Positions 28,713 through 37,680 of a stretch of DNA of 61,161 bases are shown one piece after another. How positions within the stretch are numbered: position 1 is the stretch's first letter; each line of letters starts with the position of its first letter. The notes beneath the pieces were generated by a model. The model saw only the letters and a list, made by a program, of their open reading frames with translations, did not search any database and had not been told where the DNA came from. The DNA is from Chitinophaga pinensis (lineage in GTDB: Bacteria; Bacteroidota; Bacteroidia; Chitinophagales; Chitinophagaceae). The translations under genes were made by a program, and so were the position numbers. The stretch is from assembly GCA_945878115.1 (NCBI GenBank), contig CAMDVD010000015.1:1-61161 (forward strand). The letters are read 5' to 3'.

Positions 28713-29294
28713 TTAAGCTAATTGTTCTTGAATTTCGTAATCTTCTCTTTTGTCAAAACGGCCAAACCACCAATCTGCCTCTGCCACTTGTATGTTTGTT
28801 TCTTCCGCGCCTGTGGTCTTTAAAAAAGTTTCAGTTTCCTTTGCTGTATTCTCATTTACTTCAATGACTAAAACAAATTTATCATCTGTTTGTCTTGGAT
28901 GAAAAATATGTTTCTTTACACCTGGCATAATTTGATTCAAATAGCAAAAAGTAAGTACCATACCTACAGCAGCAAATAATACGGTAAGCTCAAAAGTTAT
29001 AGGAATAAATGCAGGCAATGGAAAATGTGGTTTACCTCCAAAATTTTGAGGCCAATCTGTAGTAAATATCCAACCCATAAAACCAAGGGCTGTGCAAGTT
29101 CCTGTAATACCATAAATAAATCCAGCGATGTGTAAATCACTCTCCTTCTCGCCTAAGGCAACATCCAATCCATGCACAGCAAAAGGGGTATACACATCAT
29201 GAATTTTATATCCAGCTCCGCGCACTTTTTTGACGGCAGGAAATAAAACTGCTTCATCATCATAAACGGCTACTGCAAATTTTTTAATACTCAT
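28713..29294 (-). CDS. actD: alternative complex III subunit ActD
   Basis: A 193-residue DUF3341 protein. The cytoplasmic N-terminal domain (KKVRGAGYKIHDVYTPFAVHGLD) is followed by two membrane helices (about residues 57-77 and 95-120), then a soluble C-terminal domain (DDKFVLVIEVNENTAKETETFL). ActD is a structural membrane subunit of ACIII that contacts ActB/ActC. It lies between actC and actE; the 117 bp upstream is AT-rich. Confidence 0.92.
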   Translation of the reverse strand: MSIKKFAVAVYDDEAVLFPAVKKVRGAGYKIHDVYTPFAVHGLDVALGEKESDLHIAGFIYGITGTCTALGFMGWIFTTDWPQNFGGKPHFPLPAFIPITFELTVLFAAVGMVLTFCYLNQIMPGVKKHIFHPRQTDDKFVLVIEVNENTAKETETFLKTTGAEETNIQVAEADWWFGRFDKREDYEIQEQLA

Positions 29295-29411
29295 TTTATT
29301 AATTTTAAATATTGCATTGATTTAATTTCGATTCAAAAGATCAAAAACCAAATTCAATTTATCTTTTTATTTTTTATTCATTATTTTATACTATCTAAAC
29401 AATACTACAAA

Positions 29412-30842
29412 TTAATGATGATGTGTTTGTTCTTCTAAAAAATGTTCATTCGTCTGCTCCTCATATTCCGTCATTTTATTTTTATAGTTCTCGCCACTTG
29501 TTTTCAATATAAATTTAATCTCAGCAATTGCAATAACTGGAAAATATTTAGCAAACAAGAAATAGCATGTAAAGAACAATCCAAAAGAGCCTAAATAGAA
29601 TCCTACTTCAGTCCATGATGGTGTATAATAGCTCCAGCTACTTGGCAAATAATCACGATGTAATGCCATAATGATTACAAAGCGCTCGAACCACATCCCA
29701 ATATTTACAATGATACTCATGAAGAATGTAAACCAAACATTACGTCTTAATTTTTTGAACCAAAATAACTGAGGCGAAACTACGTTACAAGTCATCATTG
29801 CCCAATAAGCCCACCAATATGGTCCTAATACACGTAAACGGAAAGCTTCTTGCTCCCAAAGAACACCACTGAAATAAGCGATAAATAATTCTGTTAAATA
29901 AGCCACACCAACAATAGAACCAGTTAAAACAATAACTTTATTCATTGCTTCAATATGACCTATGGTAATATACTCTTGCAAATTCAACACTTTACGAGTA
30001 ATAACTAAAAGTGTTTGTACCATTGCAAATCCAGAGAATACAGCACCTGCAACGAAGTAAGGCGGGAAAATTGTAGTATGCCAACCAGGTACTATAGAAG
30101 TGGCGAAGTCAAAAGATACTATCGTATGCACCGATAGTACCAATGGTGTACTTAAACCAGCTAATACCAAAGATAGCATTTCATGACGTTGCCAATGTTT
30201 TGCACTACCAGCCCATCCAAAGGAAACGACTCCATAAGCTGCTTTTCTAAATTTGGTCTTCGCTCTATCTCTTAAAGTTGCGAAATCAGGAATAAGACCA
30301 GAATACCAAAATAACAATGACACGGTGAAGTAAGTAGAAATTGCAAATACGTCCCAAAGTAAAGGTGAAATAAAGTTAGGCCATAAAGGACCTCTTGTAT
30401 TTCCGTAAGGTAATACAAAGAAAGCATCCCAAACACGACCCATATGCCAAATTGGAAATTGACCCGCGCACATTACCGCAAAAATGGTCATAGCTTCTGC
30501 TGCACGGTTTACGCCCGTTCGCCAACCTTGTCGGAAAAGTAGTAAGATAGCTGAAATTAAAGTACCAGCATGGCCAATACCTACCCACCAAACGAAATTG
30601 GTGATGTCCCATCCCCATCCAATAGTTTTGTTCAAATGCCAAACCCCTGTTCCCCAATACACTTCCCAAGTTACACTAAACATGCCAAATGCTAGCAATG
30701 AAGCTGAAATCAAAAAGCCTATAGTCCAAAGTTTGGTTGGTTTATTCTCAATAGTCGCACATATATCTTCAGTTACCTGATGATAACTTTTATTGCCGTC
30801 TACTAAGGGTTCTCTTATAACCGATTCGTATTTTAAATGCAT
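29412..30842 (-). CDS. actC: alternative complex III subunit ActC (NrfD family)
   Basis: A 476-residue polytopic membrane protein of the NrfD/PsrC family with about ten helices. Recognisable parts are GWGWDITNFVWWVGIGHAGTLISAILLL, AEAMTIFAVMCAGQFPIWHMGR, SIVPGWHTTIFPPYFVAGAVFSGFAM and WFERFVIIMALHRDYLPSSW. ActC holds the menaquinol-binding site and a proposed proton path beneath ActB. The C-terminus ends in a His-rich tail (EEQTHHH). It lies 60 bp downstream of actB. Confidence 0.95.
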   Translation of the reverse strand: MHLKYESVIREPLVDGNKSYHQVTEDICATIENKPTKLWTIGFLISASLLAFGMFSVTWEVYWGTGVWHLNKTIGWGWDITNFVWWVGIGHAGTLISAILLLFRQGWRTGVNRAAEAMTIFAVMCAGQFPIWHMGRVWDAFFVLPYGNTRGPLWPNFISPLLWDVFAISTYFTVSLLFWYSGLIPDFATLRDRAKTKFRKAAYGVVSFGWAGSAKHWQRHEMLSLVLAGLSTPLVLSVHTIVSFDFATSIVPGWHTTIFPPYFVAGAVFSGFAMVQTLLVITRKVLNLQEYITIGHIEAMNKVIVLTGSIVGVAYLTELFIAYFSGVLWEQEAFRLRVLGPYWWAYWAMMTCNVVSPQLFWFKKLRRNVWFTFFMSIIVNIGMWFERFVIIMALHRDYLPSSWSYYTPSWTEVGFYLGSFGLFFTCYFLFAKYFPVIAIAEIKFILKTSGENYKNKMTEYEEQTNEHFLEEQTHHH

Positions 30843-30902
30843 ACCTCTTTATTTTTTTGCCAAAGTTTTTCAATCAATGGTTAAATATTTTATTAATTTA
30901 TT

Positions 30903-33900
30903 TTAAGCATGCTCAGCTTTTGCAGTGTGTTCCTCTTTTTCTGGATCAGCACTTTGTAAAACATTTGCATTTCTGATTTTTGATAAATAGTTTACATTCG
31001 GTAATGTATGAATGTCTTCCAACACATGGAATACACGTTCCTTTTGCTCTTCGTAGCGCAATTTATAAATTGCACTTTCCTTATCATTTACATTACCAAA
31101 TACGATAGCATCTGTAGGACAAGCTTGTTGACATGCTGTTCTTGCTTCACCATCTTTTAATGTACGACCTTGTTTTTTCGCTGTTGCTTTTGCACCTTGT
31201 AATCGTTGCACGCAGAAGCTACATTTCTCCATTACACCACGACTTCTTACAGTCACGTCAGGATTTAAGACCATACGTGTAATATCATTATTCATATCAT
31301 CACGCTTGCCATCCGTATAAGCATTGTCTTCGAAACAATCTGCTTCATTCCAATCTCTCCAATTGAAACGACGTACTTTATAAGGACAGTTATTGGCGCA
31401 ATATCTTGTTCCAATACATCTATTATAAGCCATTTGGTTGATGCCTTCACTACTATGATTTGTTGCATTTACTGGACAAACATTCTCACATGGAGCATTA
31501 TCGCAATGCTGACATATCATGGGTTGGAATAATGTTTGAATAGAATCTGGTTTACTAGGATCTCCTGCAAAATATCGATCGATTCTTATCCAATGCATTT
31601 CATGTGCTAATAATACTTGCTCCTTACCTACAACAGAAACATTATTTTCTGCCTGACAAGCAATAGTGCATGATCCACAGCCAACACAAGTATTTAAGTC
31701 AATACTCATCCCCCACTTCAAACCTAAGTTTTCGTGATTAGGATATAAAGTACCATTTTTTCGGTAAGCTTCTTGCCAATCTTCATCTGCCTTAGTCATT
31801 TCCACTTTAGCATCTGTTTCGGCATCTGCTTTTGCAGCTACTTCGCCGTGCTCACTACTGTGTCCACCATCTTCAAAGCTATGCGTATAGTGTTCAAATT
31901 CTTCTTTGCGTTCGTTGTATAATTCGTTCGGATTTTTTTGGAAAGCCGCTAATGTAAACTCATGAATAATTGGTCTATCATTTTGATAGCTATGATGCGT
32001 TTGTGTAATAGCCAACTGATAAGTGTTTCCAGTATTCGCTAATTCTACTTTGGATGCATAAAAAGAAGCATTACCCGTTTCATCTTTAGCAACAAATGGA
32101 TACACATTTACACCTGTTACATCAGTACCATTCGCAGCAGCCTTACCAACACCTTCACTTCTACCATAACCAACTGCTACTGCTATTACATCATCATGCA
32201 TTCCCGGTAAAACCAATACAGGTAATTTAAGATCTTGCCCGTTTGCTTTTATGGAAAATACTTTTTTATCTCTTTGTACTTCATTCAAATCTGTCAACTC
32301 TGCACCCATAGCTTTTGAGCGATTAGGCGACATCAATACATAATTGTCCCAAGTACATTTACTAATCGGATCGGGCATTTCTAGCAACCATGGATTATTA
32401 CTCCATGAAGCACCACGACCGATTCCTATTTTTTCATAAATAATTAATTCTGGTTCACCTGCTGCGCTCGATTTAGTAGTGGCGATTTTTGCCGTAGCAT
32501 CCGCTATATTTCCAACAAAACTTGCACCTGCCATTGGCATTGTTTCAGGTTCTATAATTCCTTTTTGCAATGCATTATCATAAGCCTCTTGTGTTCCTAA
32601 TTTTGCAAGCCAAAAATTTTTGACATAATCTACATGCGCTATATTCTGTCCACTCCATTTAAGTAAGGATTCAGCAAAAGGTCGTGTTTTAAATAAAGGC
32701 GCAATAGTTGGCTGCATAAATGATGTATAACCAGTATGTGGTTCTGCATCACCCCAACTTTCTAACCAATGATTAGTAGGCGCAGCAATTTTACACATTG
32801 CAGTAGTTTCATCATTTCTGTCATTGAATGAAACAGATAATTTCAAACCACTTATTTTATCGGCGATTATTTTTCCGTTTACATTATCATAAACTGGATT
32901 ACAATCCATGAACATTACACCACCCACTTGCCCAGCTTTTAATGCGTCGGCAAATGCGTTCATGTCCGCATCACTTCCTTTTTTTGTATTATTAGTTGTA
33001 GCAAAATTAATTGTTGTACCGTAAGCACCGATGGCATTGTTAATGGCATTGATTATGGTTTGTACATGTACATCATTGCTACCACAAACCACTAAAGCAC
33101 TGCCTTTGCTAGCATTTAGGCTAGTTGCAATTTTAGCAACCATTGCGGCTAATGTAGGCGCAAGTGTAGATGCTGTTCCATTCAAGGCATTCAATATCGA
33201 TAAGGCAATTGCACCATATTGTGATGGTTTACAAGTTGCTCTTTCATCTGCACTACTTCCTGTCAAGCTCATCATACCTTCCATTTGAAAGTGCTGGCTC
33301 ATCATAGGATTTTTTGCGCTTATTTTTCTTGTCTTACTGTATTGTTTTGCAAATATTTCTGGGGAAATCCAAGTGCCTAAAAAATCAGCACCGATACTAA
33401 CAATAACCTTCGCATTATCAAATCGATAAGCTGGTATTGCTCGTTTCCCAAATGAATTTAAATTAGCGTCCAACATGCCACTGTATGACATTGCATCATA
33501 CATAACATGTTTCGCATTTGGATACTTTTGTATGAATTGCGCAATTGCTTGATCGGTTGATGCGCTGTTTAATGTAGTGGAAACAATATATAATGGCGCA
33601 CTTCCCATTGCAGTCATTGCGTCCATTACTGTTTTATCAATTACTTCCCAACTTGCTTCTTGTTTATCTAAAGTTGGATGCTTCAAACGAGCAGCATCAT
33701 ATAAGCCCAAAACAGAACCTTGAACACGCGCAGTGGTAGCTCCCGCAGTTAAAGTAGAATCAAAATTACCTTCAATTTTTATTGGACGTCCTTCTCGAGT
33801 GCGTACCAATACTGGTACAGCCTCTCCTCCATCTACATAGGTAGACGCGTACATCAATGGTACACCTGGTGTAACATTTTCAGGTTTGATGGCATAAGGA

Positions 33901-34130
33901 ATTGCATTTCGTACTGGCATTTCACAACTTGCTACGATGGTAGCAGCAACAGTACTAAAGCCTAGGTATTTCAAAAAGTCACGACGAGTAGTAGTTGCAA
34001 AGGCAATGTTCTCCACATCTGCAAAAGGCAAATCTTCTTGAAACTCGTTTGAAACTGCTTCTTTGTATTGTGATGAAGGGTTAATTTCTTCAAGCCCTTT
34101 CCAATATTGTTTTTTACTCATTTTTATCAT
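30903..34130 (-). CDS. actB: alternative complex III subunit ActB (molybdopterin-like/Fe-S fusion)
   Basis: A 1075-residue periplasmic fusion. A Tat-type signal follows a ~48-residue extension (TTRRDFLKYLGFSTVAATIVASC). Residues ~75-750 form a molybdoenzyme-like domain (ActB1), which in known complexes holds no cofactor. The C-terminal ActB2 has four cysteine groups for iron-sulfur clusters: CVGCGSCTIACQAENN, CQHCDNAPCENVCPVNAT, CIGTRYCANNCPYK and CSFCVQRLQ...CQQACPTDAI. It relays electrons from quinol oxidation to the haem subunits. ATG 34130 or 34121 (MSKKQYWKGLEEINP) may start. Second gene of the operon. Confidence 0.95.
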   Translation of the reverse strand: MIKMSKKQYWKGLEEINPSSQYKEAVSNEFQEDLPFADVENIAFATTTRRDFLKYLGFSTVAATIVASCEMPVRNAIPYAIKPENVTPGVPLMYASTYVDGGEAVPVLVRTREGRPIKIEGNFDSTLTAGATTARVQGSVLGLYDAARLKHPTLDKQEASWEVIDKTVMDAMTAMGSAPLYIVSTTLNSASTDQAIAQFIQKYPNAKHVMYDAMSYSGMLDANLNSFGKRAIPAYRFDNAKVIVSIGADFLGTWISPEIFAKQYSKTRKISAKNPMMSQHFQMEGMMSLTGSSADERATCKPSQYGAIALSILNALNGTASTLAPTLAAMVAKIATSLNASKGSALVVCGSNDVHVQTIINAINNAIGAYGTTINFATTNNTKKGSDADMNAFADALKAGQVGGVMFMDCNPVYDNVNGKIIADKISGLKLSVSFNDRNDETTAMCKIAAPTNHWLESWGDAEPHTGYTSFMQPTIAPLFKTRPFAESLLKWSGQNIAHVDYVKNFWLAKLGTQEAYDNALQKGIIEPETMPMAGASFVGNIADATAKIATTKSSAAGEPELIIYEKIGIGRGASWSNNPWLLEMPDPISKCTWDNYVLMSPNRSKAMGAELTDLNEVQRDKKVFSIKANGQDLKLPVLVLPGMHDDVIAVAVGYGRSEGVGKAAANGTDVTGVNVYPFVAKDETGNASFYASKVELANTGNTYQLAITQTHHSYQNDRPIIHEFTLAAFQKNPNELYNERKEEFEHYTHSFEDGGHSSEHGEVAAKADAETDAKVEMTKADEDWQEAYRKNGTLYPNHENLGLKWGMSIDLNTCVGCGSCTIACQAENNVSVVGKEQVLLAHEMHWIRIDRYFAGDPSKPDSIQTLFQPMICQHCDNAPCENVCPVNATNHSSEGINQMAYNRCIGTRYCANNCPYKVRRFNWRDWNEADCFEDNAYTDGKRDDMNNDITRMVLNPDVTVRSRGVMEKCSFCVQRLQGAKATAKKQGRTLKDGEARTACQQACPTDAIVFGNVNDKESAIYKLRYEEQKERVFHVLEDIHTLPNVNYLSKIRNANVLQSADPEKEEHTAKAEHA

Positions 34131-34219
34131 TTTATCCGTCGCAACGGAAATATATAATTTTTTATTCCTTAAACAACATACTTGTTTCTTATCCTTATTT
34201 TATCCAATCCATCATTAAA

Positions 34220-35497
34220 TTAATAATGACATTTTTGACATTCCAATCCACCAATATCACTCACTTTCACATCGGTTCGAGTGCCTGCTTTTATTTCATC
34301 ATGATATTTTTTGAATATAGAATAGTAGTTATTGTCGGCAAACTGAACGTTAGTATTTCTGTGGCAATTGATACACCAGCCCATGCTTAAATCTGCAAAT
34401 TGAAATACTTCATCCATTTGTTCGATATTGCCATGGCAACGTTGACAATCAATTTTACCAGATACAACGTGGAGTGAGTGATTGAAATAAACGTGATCTG
34501 GCAAATTATGGATTTTTACCCATTCTGGTGAAGTTGCTTTGATATTGCCTTGTGCATCTCTGTTATAATCTTTCTTCACAGGATCCCAACCAGCATATTC
34601 GTACAATTTAGCAATTTCTTTTGTGCCATCAATTTTATTTCCTTCTAAATCAACTAGAGGATGTGTTTCAGCACCTGTATATTCATTAATTTGTTTGTGA
34701 CAATTCATACAAACATTCGTTGAAGGTATCATCGCGTGGCGACTTTTCTCTGCACCCGCATGGCAATACAAACAATTGATTTGATTGATGCCAGCATGTA
34801 CTTTATGAGAATAAAAAATTGGCTGCTTCGGCATATAATTTTTTTGACGACCTAATTCAGAACCATTGGTTAGCCAAATACCAAATCCAATTACAAGTAA
34901 TGCTACAAATAAAGCGATAACTGCTTTATTACGATAATAAGGAACATCTTTTGGAGAAGGTAATCCCATTTTCGCATTGGCTGAACGACTTAGTACTTTG
35001 TTTGCTTGGGTTAAAATAAAAATAACCATCAACATCACAATACTCAAAATAGCATATAGTAAGGTATTATCACTTGAAGGCTCTTCACTAGTCGCTCCAC
35101 TTTCCTTTGCCTTACTTGCATTAGGATCTTTGTACTCATTTACATAAACTATTATCGCATCAATCTCCTCATTTTTTAAATTTGGAAAAGCAGTCATTGC
35201 AGTTTTAGCATTTTCTGCATAAATTTTATTCGCATAAGCATCGCCACTTGCGATTAAGGATGCTGAATTACGAATCCAATTGTATAACCATTCTTTGGAT
35301 GGTACTCTCGCTTCAACGCCTTGCAATGCAGGGCCTGTAGCTTTTTTAATTGGATTATGGCAAGATGCGCAATTGGCTTGGAATAATGCCTTACCGTCGG
35401 GGGCTGCTTTACTCGCAAATGAGTGCAGCACTAGGAATGCGATGAACAGTATATATACTTTAATTTCTTTCGCCATGCTTTTTAGATAACTTAACAT
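34220..35497 (-). CDS. actA: alternative complex III subunit ActA (multihaem cytochrome c)
   Basis: A 425-residue multihaem cytochrome. Six CXXCH motifs are visible: CASCH in an N-terminal class I cytochrome domain (about residues 30-120, candidate Met in TAMTAFPNL), then, after two membrane segments (about 145-165 and 190-210), CLYCH, CMNCH, CQRCH, CINCH and CQKCH at the very C-terminus. The five C-terminal motifs fit the pentahaem ActA. The extra N-terminal haem domain makes it a fusion. ATG 35476 (MAKEIKVYILF) is an alternative start giving a more compact signal peptide. First gene of the respiratory operon. Confidence 0.93.
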   Translation of the reverse strand: MLSYLKSMAKEIKVYILFIAFLVLHSFASKAAPDGKALFQANCASCHNPIKKATGPALQGVEARVPSKEWLYNWIRNSASLIASGDAYANKIYAENAKTAMTAFPNLKNEEIDAIIVYVNEYKDPNASKAKESGATSEEPSSDNTLLYAILSIVMLMVIFILTQANKVLSRSANAKMGLPSPKDVPYYRNKAVIALFVALLVIGFGIWLTNGSELGRQKNYMPKQPIFYSHKVHAGINQINCLYCHAGAEKSRHAMIPSTNVCMNCHKQINEYTGAETHPLVDLEGNKIDGTKEIAKLYEYAGWDPVKKDYNRDAQGNIKATSPEWVKIHNLPDHVYFNHSLHVVSGKIDCQRCHGNIEQMDEVFQFADLSMGWCINCHRNTNVQFADNNYYSIFKKYHDEIKAGTRTDVKVSDIGGLECQKCHY

Positions 35498-35533
35498 CCG
35501 CTATGTGTAATTTTTGTTAAATTGGATTGACTG

Positions 35534-35541
35534 CAAATGTA
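35534..35541 (-). promoter_or_regulatory. candidate -7 element for act/cta operon
   Basis: TACATTTG on the minus strand, matching TAnnTTTG, 37 bp upstream of the actA ATG. A clear TTTG at 19-21 bp spacing was not found. The rest of the 240-bp gap to carB shows no gene. Confidence 0.45.
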
Positions 35542-35738
35542 AGGTCTGAATTGTAATAATTATACACATTTGGCGAAAAAATCTTTTCCCTTTCAAAACT
35601 AGTGTTTATAAGGCTTTATATCTTACATTTTCGTTCGATGAAAAATTAATAAAAAGAATTGTCATGATTTTGTAAAAATCCACGCAAACAATTACTACGA
35701 CCTCATTTCATAAAAAAAACAACAATAAGATTGGACAC

Positions 35739-36920
35739 TTATTTACTCAAATACATACTTCTATCTTTGTACAATTGTCGGAAATAAGGATCTCGTAAAT
35801 CTTTGATAAAACGGATGGCCTCACCCGTACTTTTCATTTCAGGCCCTAATTCTTTATTCACACCAGGAAATTTGTCGAAAGAAAATACGGGTTCTTTGAT
35901 AGCAAACCCCGTTAGTTTTTTCTCATACGTAAAGTCCGATAATTTATTAACGCCCAACATAATTCGAGTGGCAATATTTAAATAAGGAATTTGATATGCT
36001 TTGGCTATAAATGGCGTGGTTCTTGAGGCTCGTGGGTTTGCTTCTATCACAAATACATGTCCGTCTTTAATCGCAAATTGAATATTAATGAGACCTTTTA
36101 TATTTAATGCCTTCGCAATTTTAAGCGCATAATGTTCCATCGTTGTAACCACTAATGGCGTCAAATTAAATGCTGGCAACATTGCATGACTGTCGCCACT
36201 GTGAATACCTGCAGGTTCAATATGCTCCATCACACCCATGATATGAATTTGCTCACCGTCATAAATGGCATCTACTTCTGCTTCCTGACATCTATCTAAA
36301 AAGTGATCTATTAAAATTTTATTGCCTGGGATATGTTTGAGCAAACTAACTACCGCTTTTTCTACTTCATCATCATTGATTACAATTCGCATTCTTTGTC
36401 CACCAATCACATAACTCGGTCTTACTAAAACTGGGTACCCAACTTTGTTCGCAACAGCAATAGCCTCGTCTACATCATGCGCAGTGCCATACTCTGGATA
36501 AGGTATTTCTAGCTCTTTCAATAAATCACTGAATCGACCTCTATCTTCTGCAATATCCATATTATCAAATGAAGTACCGATGATTGGTATTCCTTTTTCA
36601 TGCAATTTCTGCGAAATCTTCAATGCAGTTTGTCCGCCCAATTGTACAATGACTCCATCTGGTTTTTCGTGTTCAATAATTTCATAAATATGTTCCCAAT
36701 ATACTGGTTCGAAATATAGTTTGTCTGCCATGTCAAAATCTGTGCTGACAGTTTCCGGATTGCAATTGATCATGATAGCTTCAAAACCGCACTCCTTAAT
36801 AGCAAGTAAGCCATGTACGCAACAATAATCAAACTCAATTCCTTGTCCTATTCTGTTTGGACCAGAACCCAAAACAATGATTTTCTTTTTGTTGCTTACT
36901 ATGCTTTCGTTGTGTATCAT
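35739..36920 (-). CDS. carB: carbamoyl-phosphate synthase large chain, C-terminal half (split)
   Basis: 393 residues equal to the second synthetase half of CarB: IIVLGSGPNRIGQGIEFDYCCVHG (second ATP-grasp pre-domain), VSTDFDMADKLYFEPVYWEHI, VIVQLGGQTALKI, YVIGGQRMRIV, FVIEANPRASRTTPFIAKA, ending DPYFRQLYKDRSMYLSK. The allosteric MGS-like domain is absent, as I recall for Bacteroidota CarB generally. ATG 36920 (MIHNESIVSNKKK) begins exactly where homology to intact CarB resumes. The open frame runs on to 37073 only by translating repeat DNA. With the N-half (554 aa) the total is about 947 residues, near full length. It may act as a separate subunit. Confidence 0.88.
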   Translation of the reverse strand: MIHNESIVSNKKKIIVLGSGPNRIGQGIEFDYCCVHGLLAIKECGFEAIMINCNPETVSTDFDMADKLYFEPVYWEHIYEIIEHEKPDGVIVQLGGQTALKISQKLHEKGIPIIGTSFDNMDIAEDRGRFSDLLKELEIPYPEYGTAHDVDEAIAVANKVGYPVLVRPSYVIGGQRMRIVINDDEVEKAVVSLLKHIPGNKILIDHFLDRCQEAEVDAIYDGEQIHIMGVMEHIEPAGIHSGDSHAMLPAFNLTPLVVTTMEHYALKIAKALNIKGLINIQFAIKDGHVFVIEANPRASRTTPFIAKAYQIPYLNIATRIMLGVNKLSDFTYEKKLTGFAIKEPVFSFDKFPGVNKELGPEMKSTGEAIRFIKDLRDPYFRQLYKDRSMYLSK

Positions 36921-37029
36921 ATTATAATTTGAAGATTTGGGGAATTGAAAATTGGTTAATTTGAAAATTTGGGAATTTGAAGATTTGAAAATGTTGGCTT
37001 TAGAATTCGATTTTGGAATTTGGATTTTT
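36921..37029. repeat. intergenic micro-repeat on one side of the carB insertion
   Basis: TTTGAAGATTTGGGGAATTG, TTTGAAAATTTGGGAATTTG and AATTCGATTTTGGAATTTGG units, same vocabulary as other gaps (13832-13915, 18930-19012). It lies between the ORF6N stop codon and the resumed carB reading frame. Confidence 0.75.
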
Positions 37030-37656
37030 TTATTTTGGAATTTCAATTTGGAAACCAATTGGATTTCTTTCAACAGGTTTTTGTTTTTCGTTTGTTTCTA
37101 TTAGTTTGTCAAGCACTTTATATATTTCCATTATTTGAGTATCTTGTTCATCAATTCTTTCCGATAGTTCATCTTTTATAGAAGCAATTTGCTTGGATAT
37201 ATTTTTTCGGTCAGAAATATATTGCTTCAAAGAAATAAATGCTCGAACGACCGCAATGCTCACTTTCACAGCCTTCTCACTTCGCAAAACGGAGGCTAAC
37301 ATAGTAACTCCATGTTCAGTGAAAGCAAAAGGCAAATATGTTTTTCCACGATGCTTTTTTGAACTGGTCGCAAATTGCGACCAGTTACCATTATCCAAAA
37401 TATCTGATTTTAAAGGGTTTGAGGAGATAATACGCAAATCATCTTCTGAAGTGGTCGCAATTTGCGACCGTATAGTTACCCATTCCATTTCGGTCAACTG
37501 AAACCTAAAATCTTCTGGAAATCGTTCTATATTTCTTTTTACTGCTTCGTTTAATCGTTTTGTTTCTACTTCAAACATAGCAGCAATATCATAGTCGAGC
37601 ATCACTCGATGCCCTCTTATTTCATATATTCTATTTGTAACTACTTCTATGTTCAT
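37030..37656 (-). CDS. ORF6N domain protein inserted within carB
   Basis: About 208 residues. The N-terminal ORF6N domain (KilA-N/Bro-related DNA-binding group) shows IYEIRGHRVMLDYDIAAMFEVETKRLNEAVKRN, ERFPEDFRFQLTEMEW and FAFTEHGVTMLASVLRSEKAVKVSI. A coiled-coil-like C-terminal region follows (SIKDELSERIDEQDTQIMEIYKVLDKLI) and the tail RNPIGFQIEIPK. The family is common in phages and Bacteroidota accessory DNA and its role is unclear; DNA binding is likely. The frame opens with TTG at 37680, but ATG 37656 (MNIEVVTNRIYEIRG) fits the family. The gene is on the same strand as carB, between its halves. Two identical-core palindromes lie inside it. Confidence 0.88.
   Translation of the reverse strand: MNIEVVTNRIYEIRGHRVMLDYDIAAMFEVETKRLNEAVKRNIERFPEDFRFQLTEMEWVTIRSQIATTSEDDLRIISSNPLKSDILDNGNWSQFATSSKKHRGKTYLPFAFTEHGVTMLASVLRSEKAVKVSIAVVRAFISLKQYISDRKNISKQIASIKDELSERIDEQDTQIMEIYKVLDKLIETNEKQKPVERNPIGFQIEIPK
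37362..37386. repeat. 25-bp perfect palindrome inside ORF6N gene
   Basis: Arms AACTGGTCGCAA (37362-37373) and TTGCGACCAGTT (37375-37386) around a single central base. On the coding strand it encodes NWSQFATS. Confidence 0.9.
37453..37469. repeat. second copy of the GGTCGCAA/TTGCGACC palindrome
   Basis: Arms GGTCGCAA (37453-37460) and TTGCGACC (37462-37469) around one base, the same 8-bp core as at 37362-37386, with centres 87 bp apart. It encodes RSQIAT on the coding strand, so the protein carries two SQ(F/I)AT motifs. Confidence 0.9.
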
Positions 37657-37680
37657 ATTTAAAATTCCAATAGTTTGCAA

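Noticed and set aside
36921-37073. N-terminal extension of the carB C-half (51 codons)
   Set aside because: It reads through intergenic repeat and overlaps the ORF6N 3' end; homology to CarB begins only at ATG 36920.
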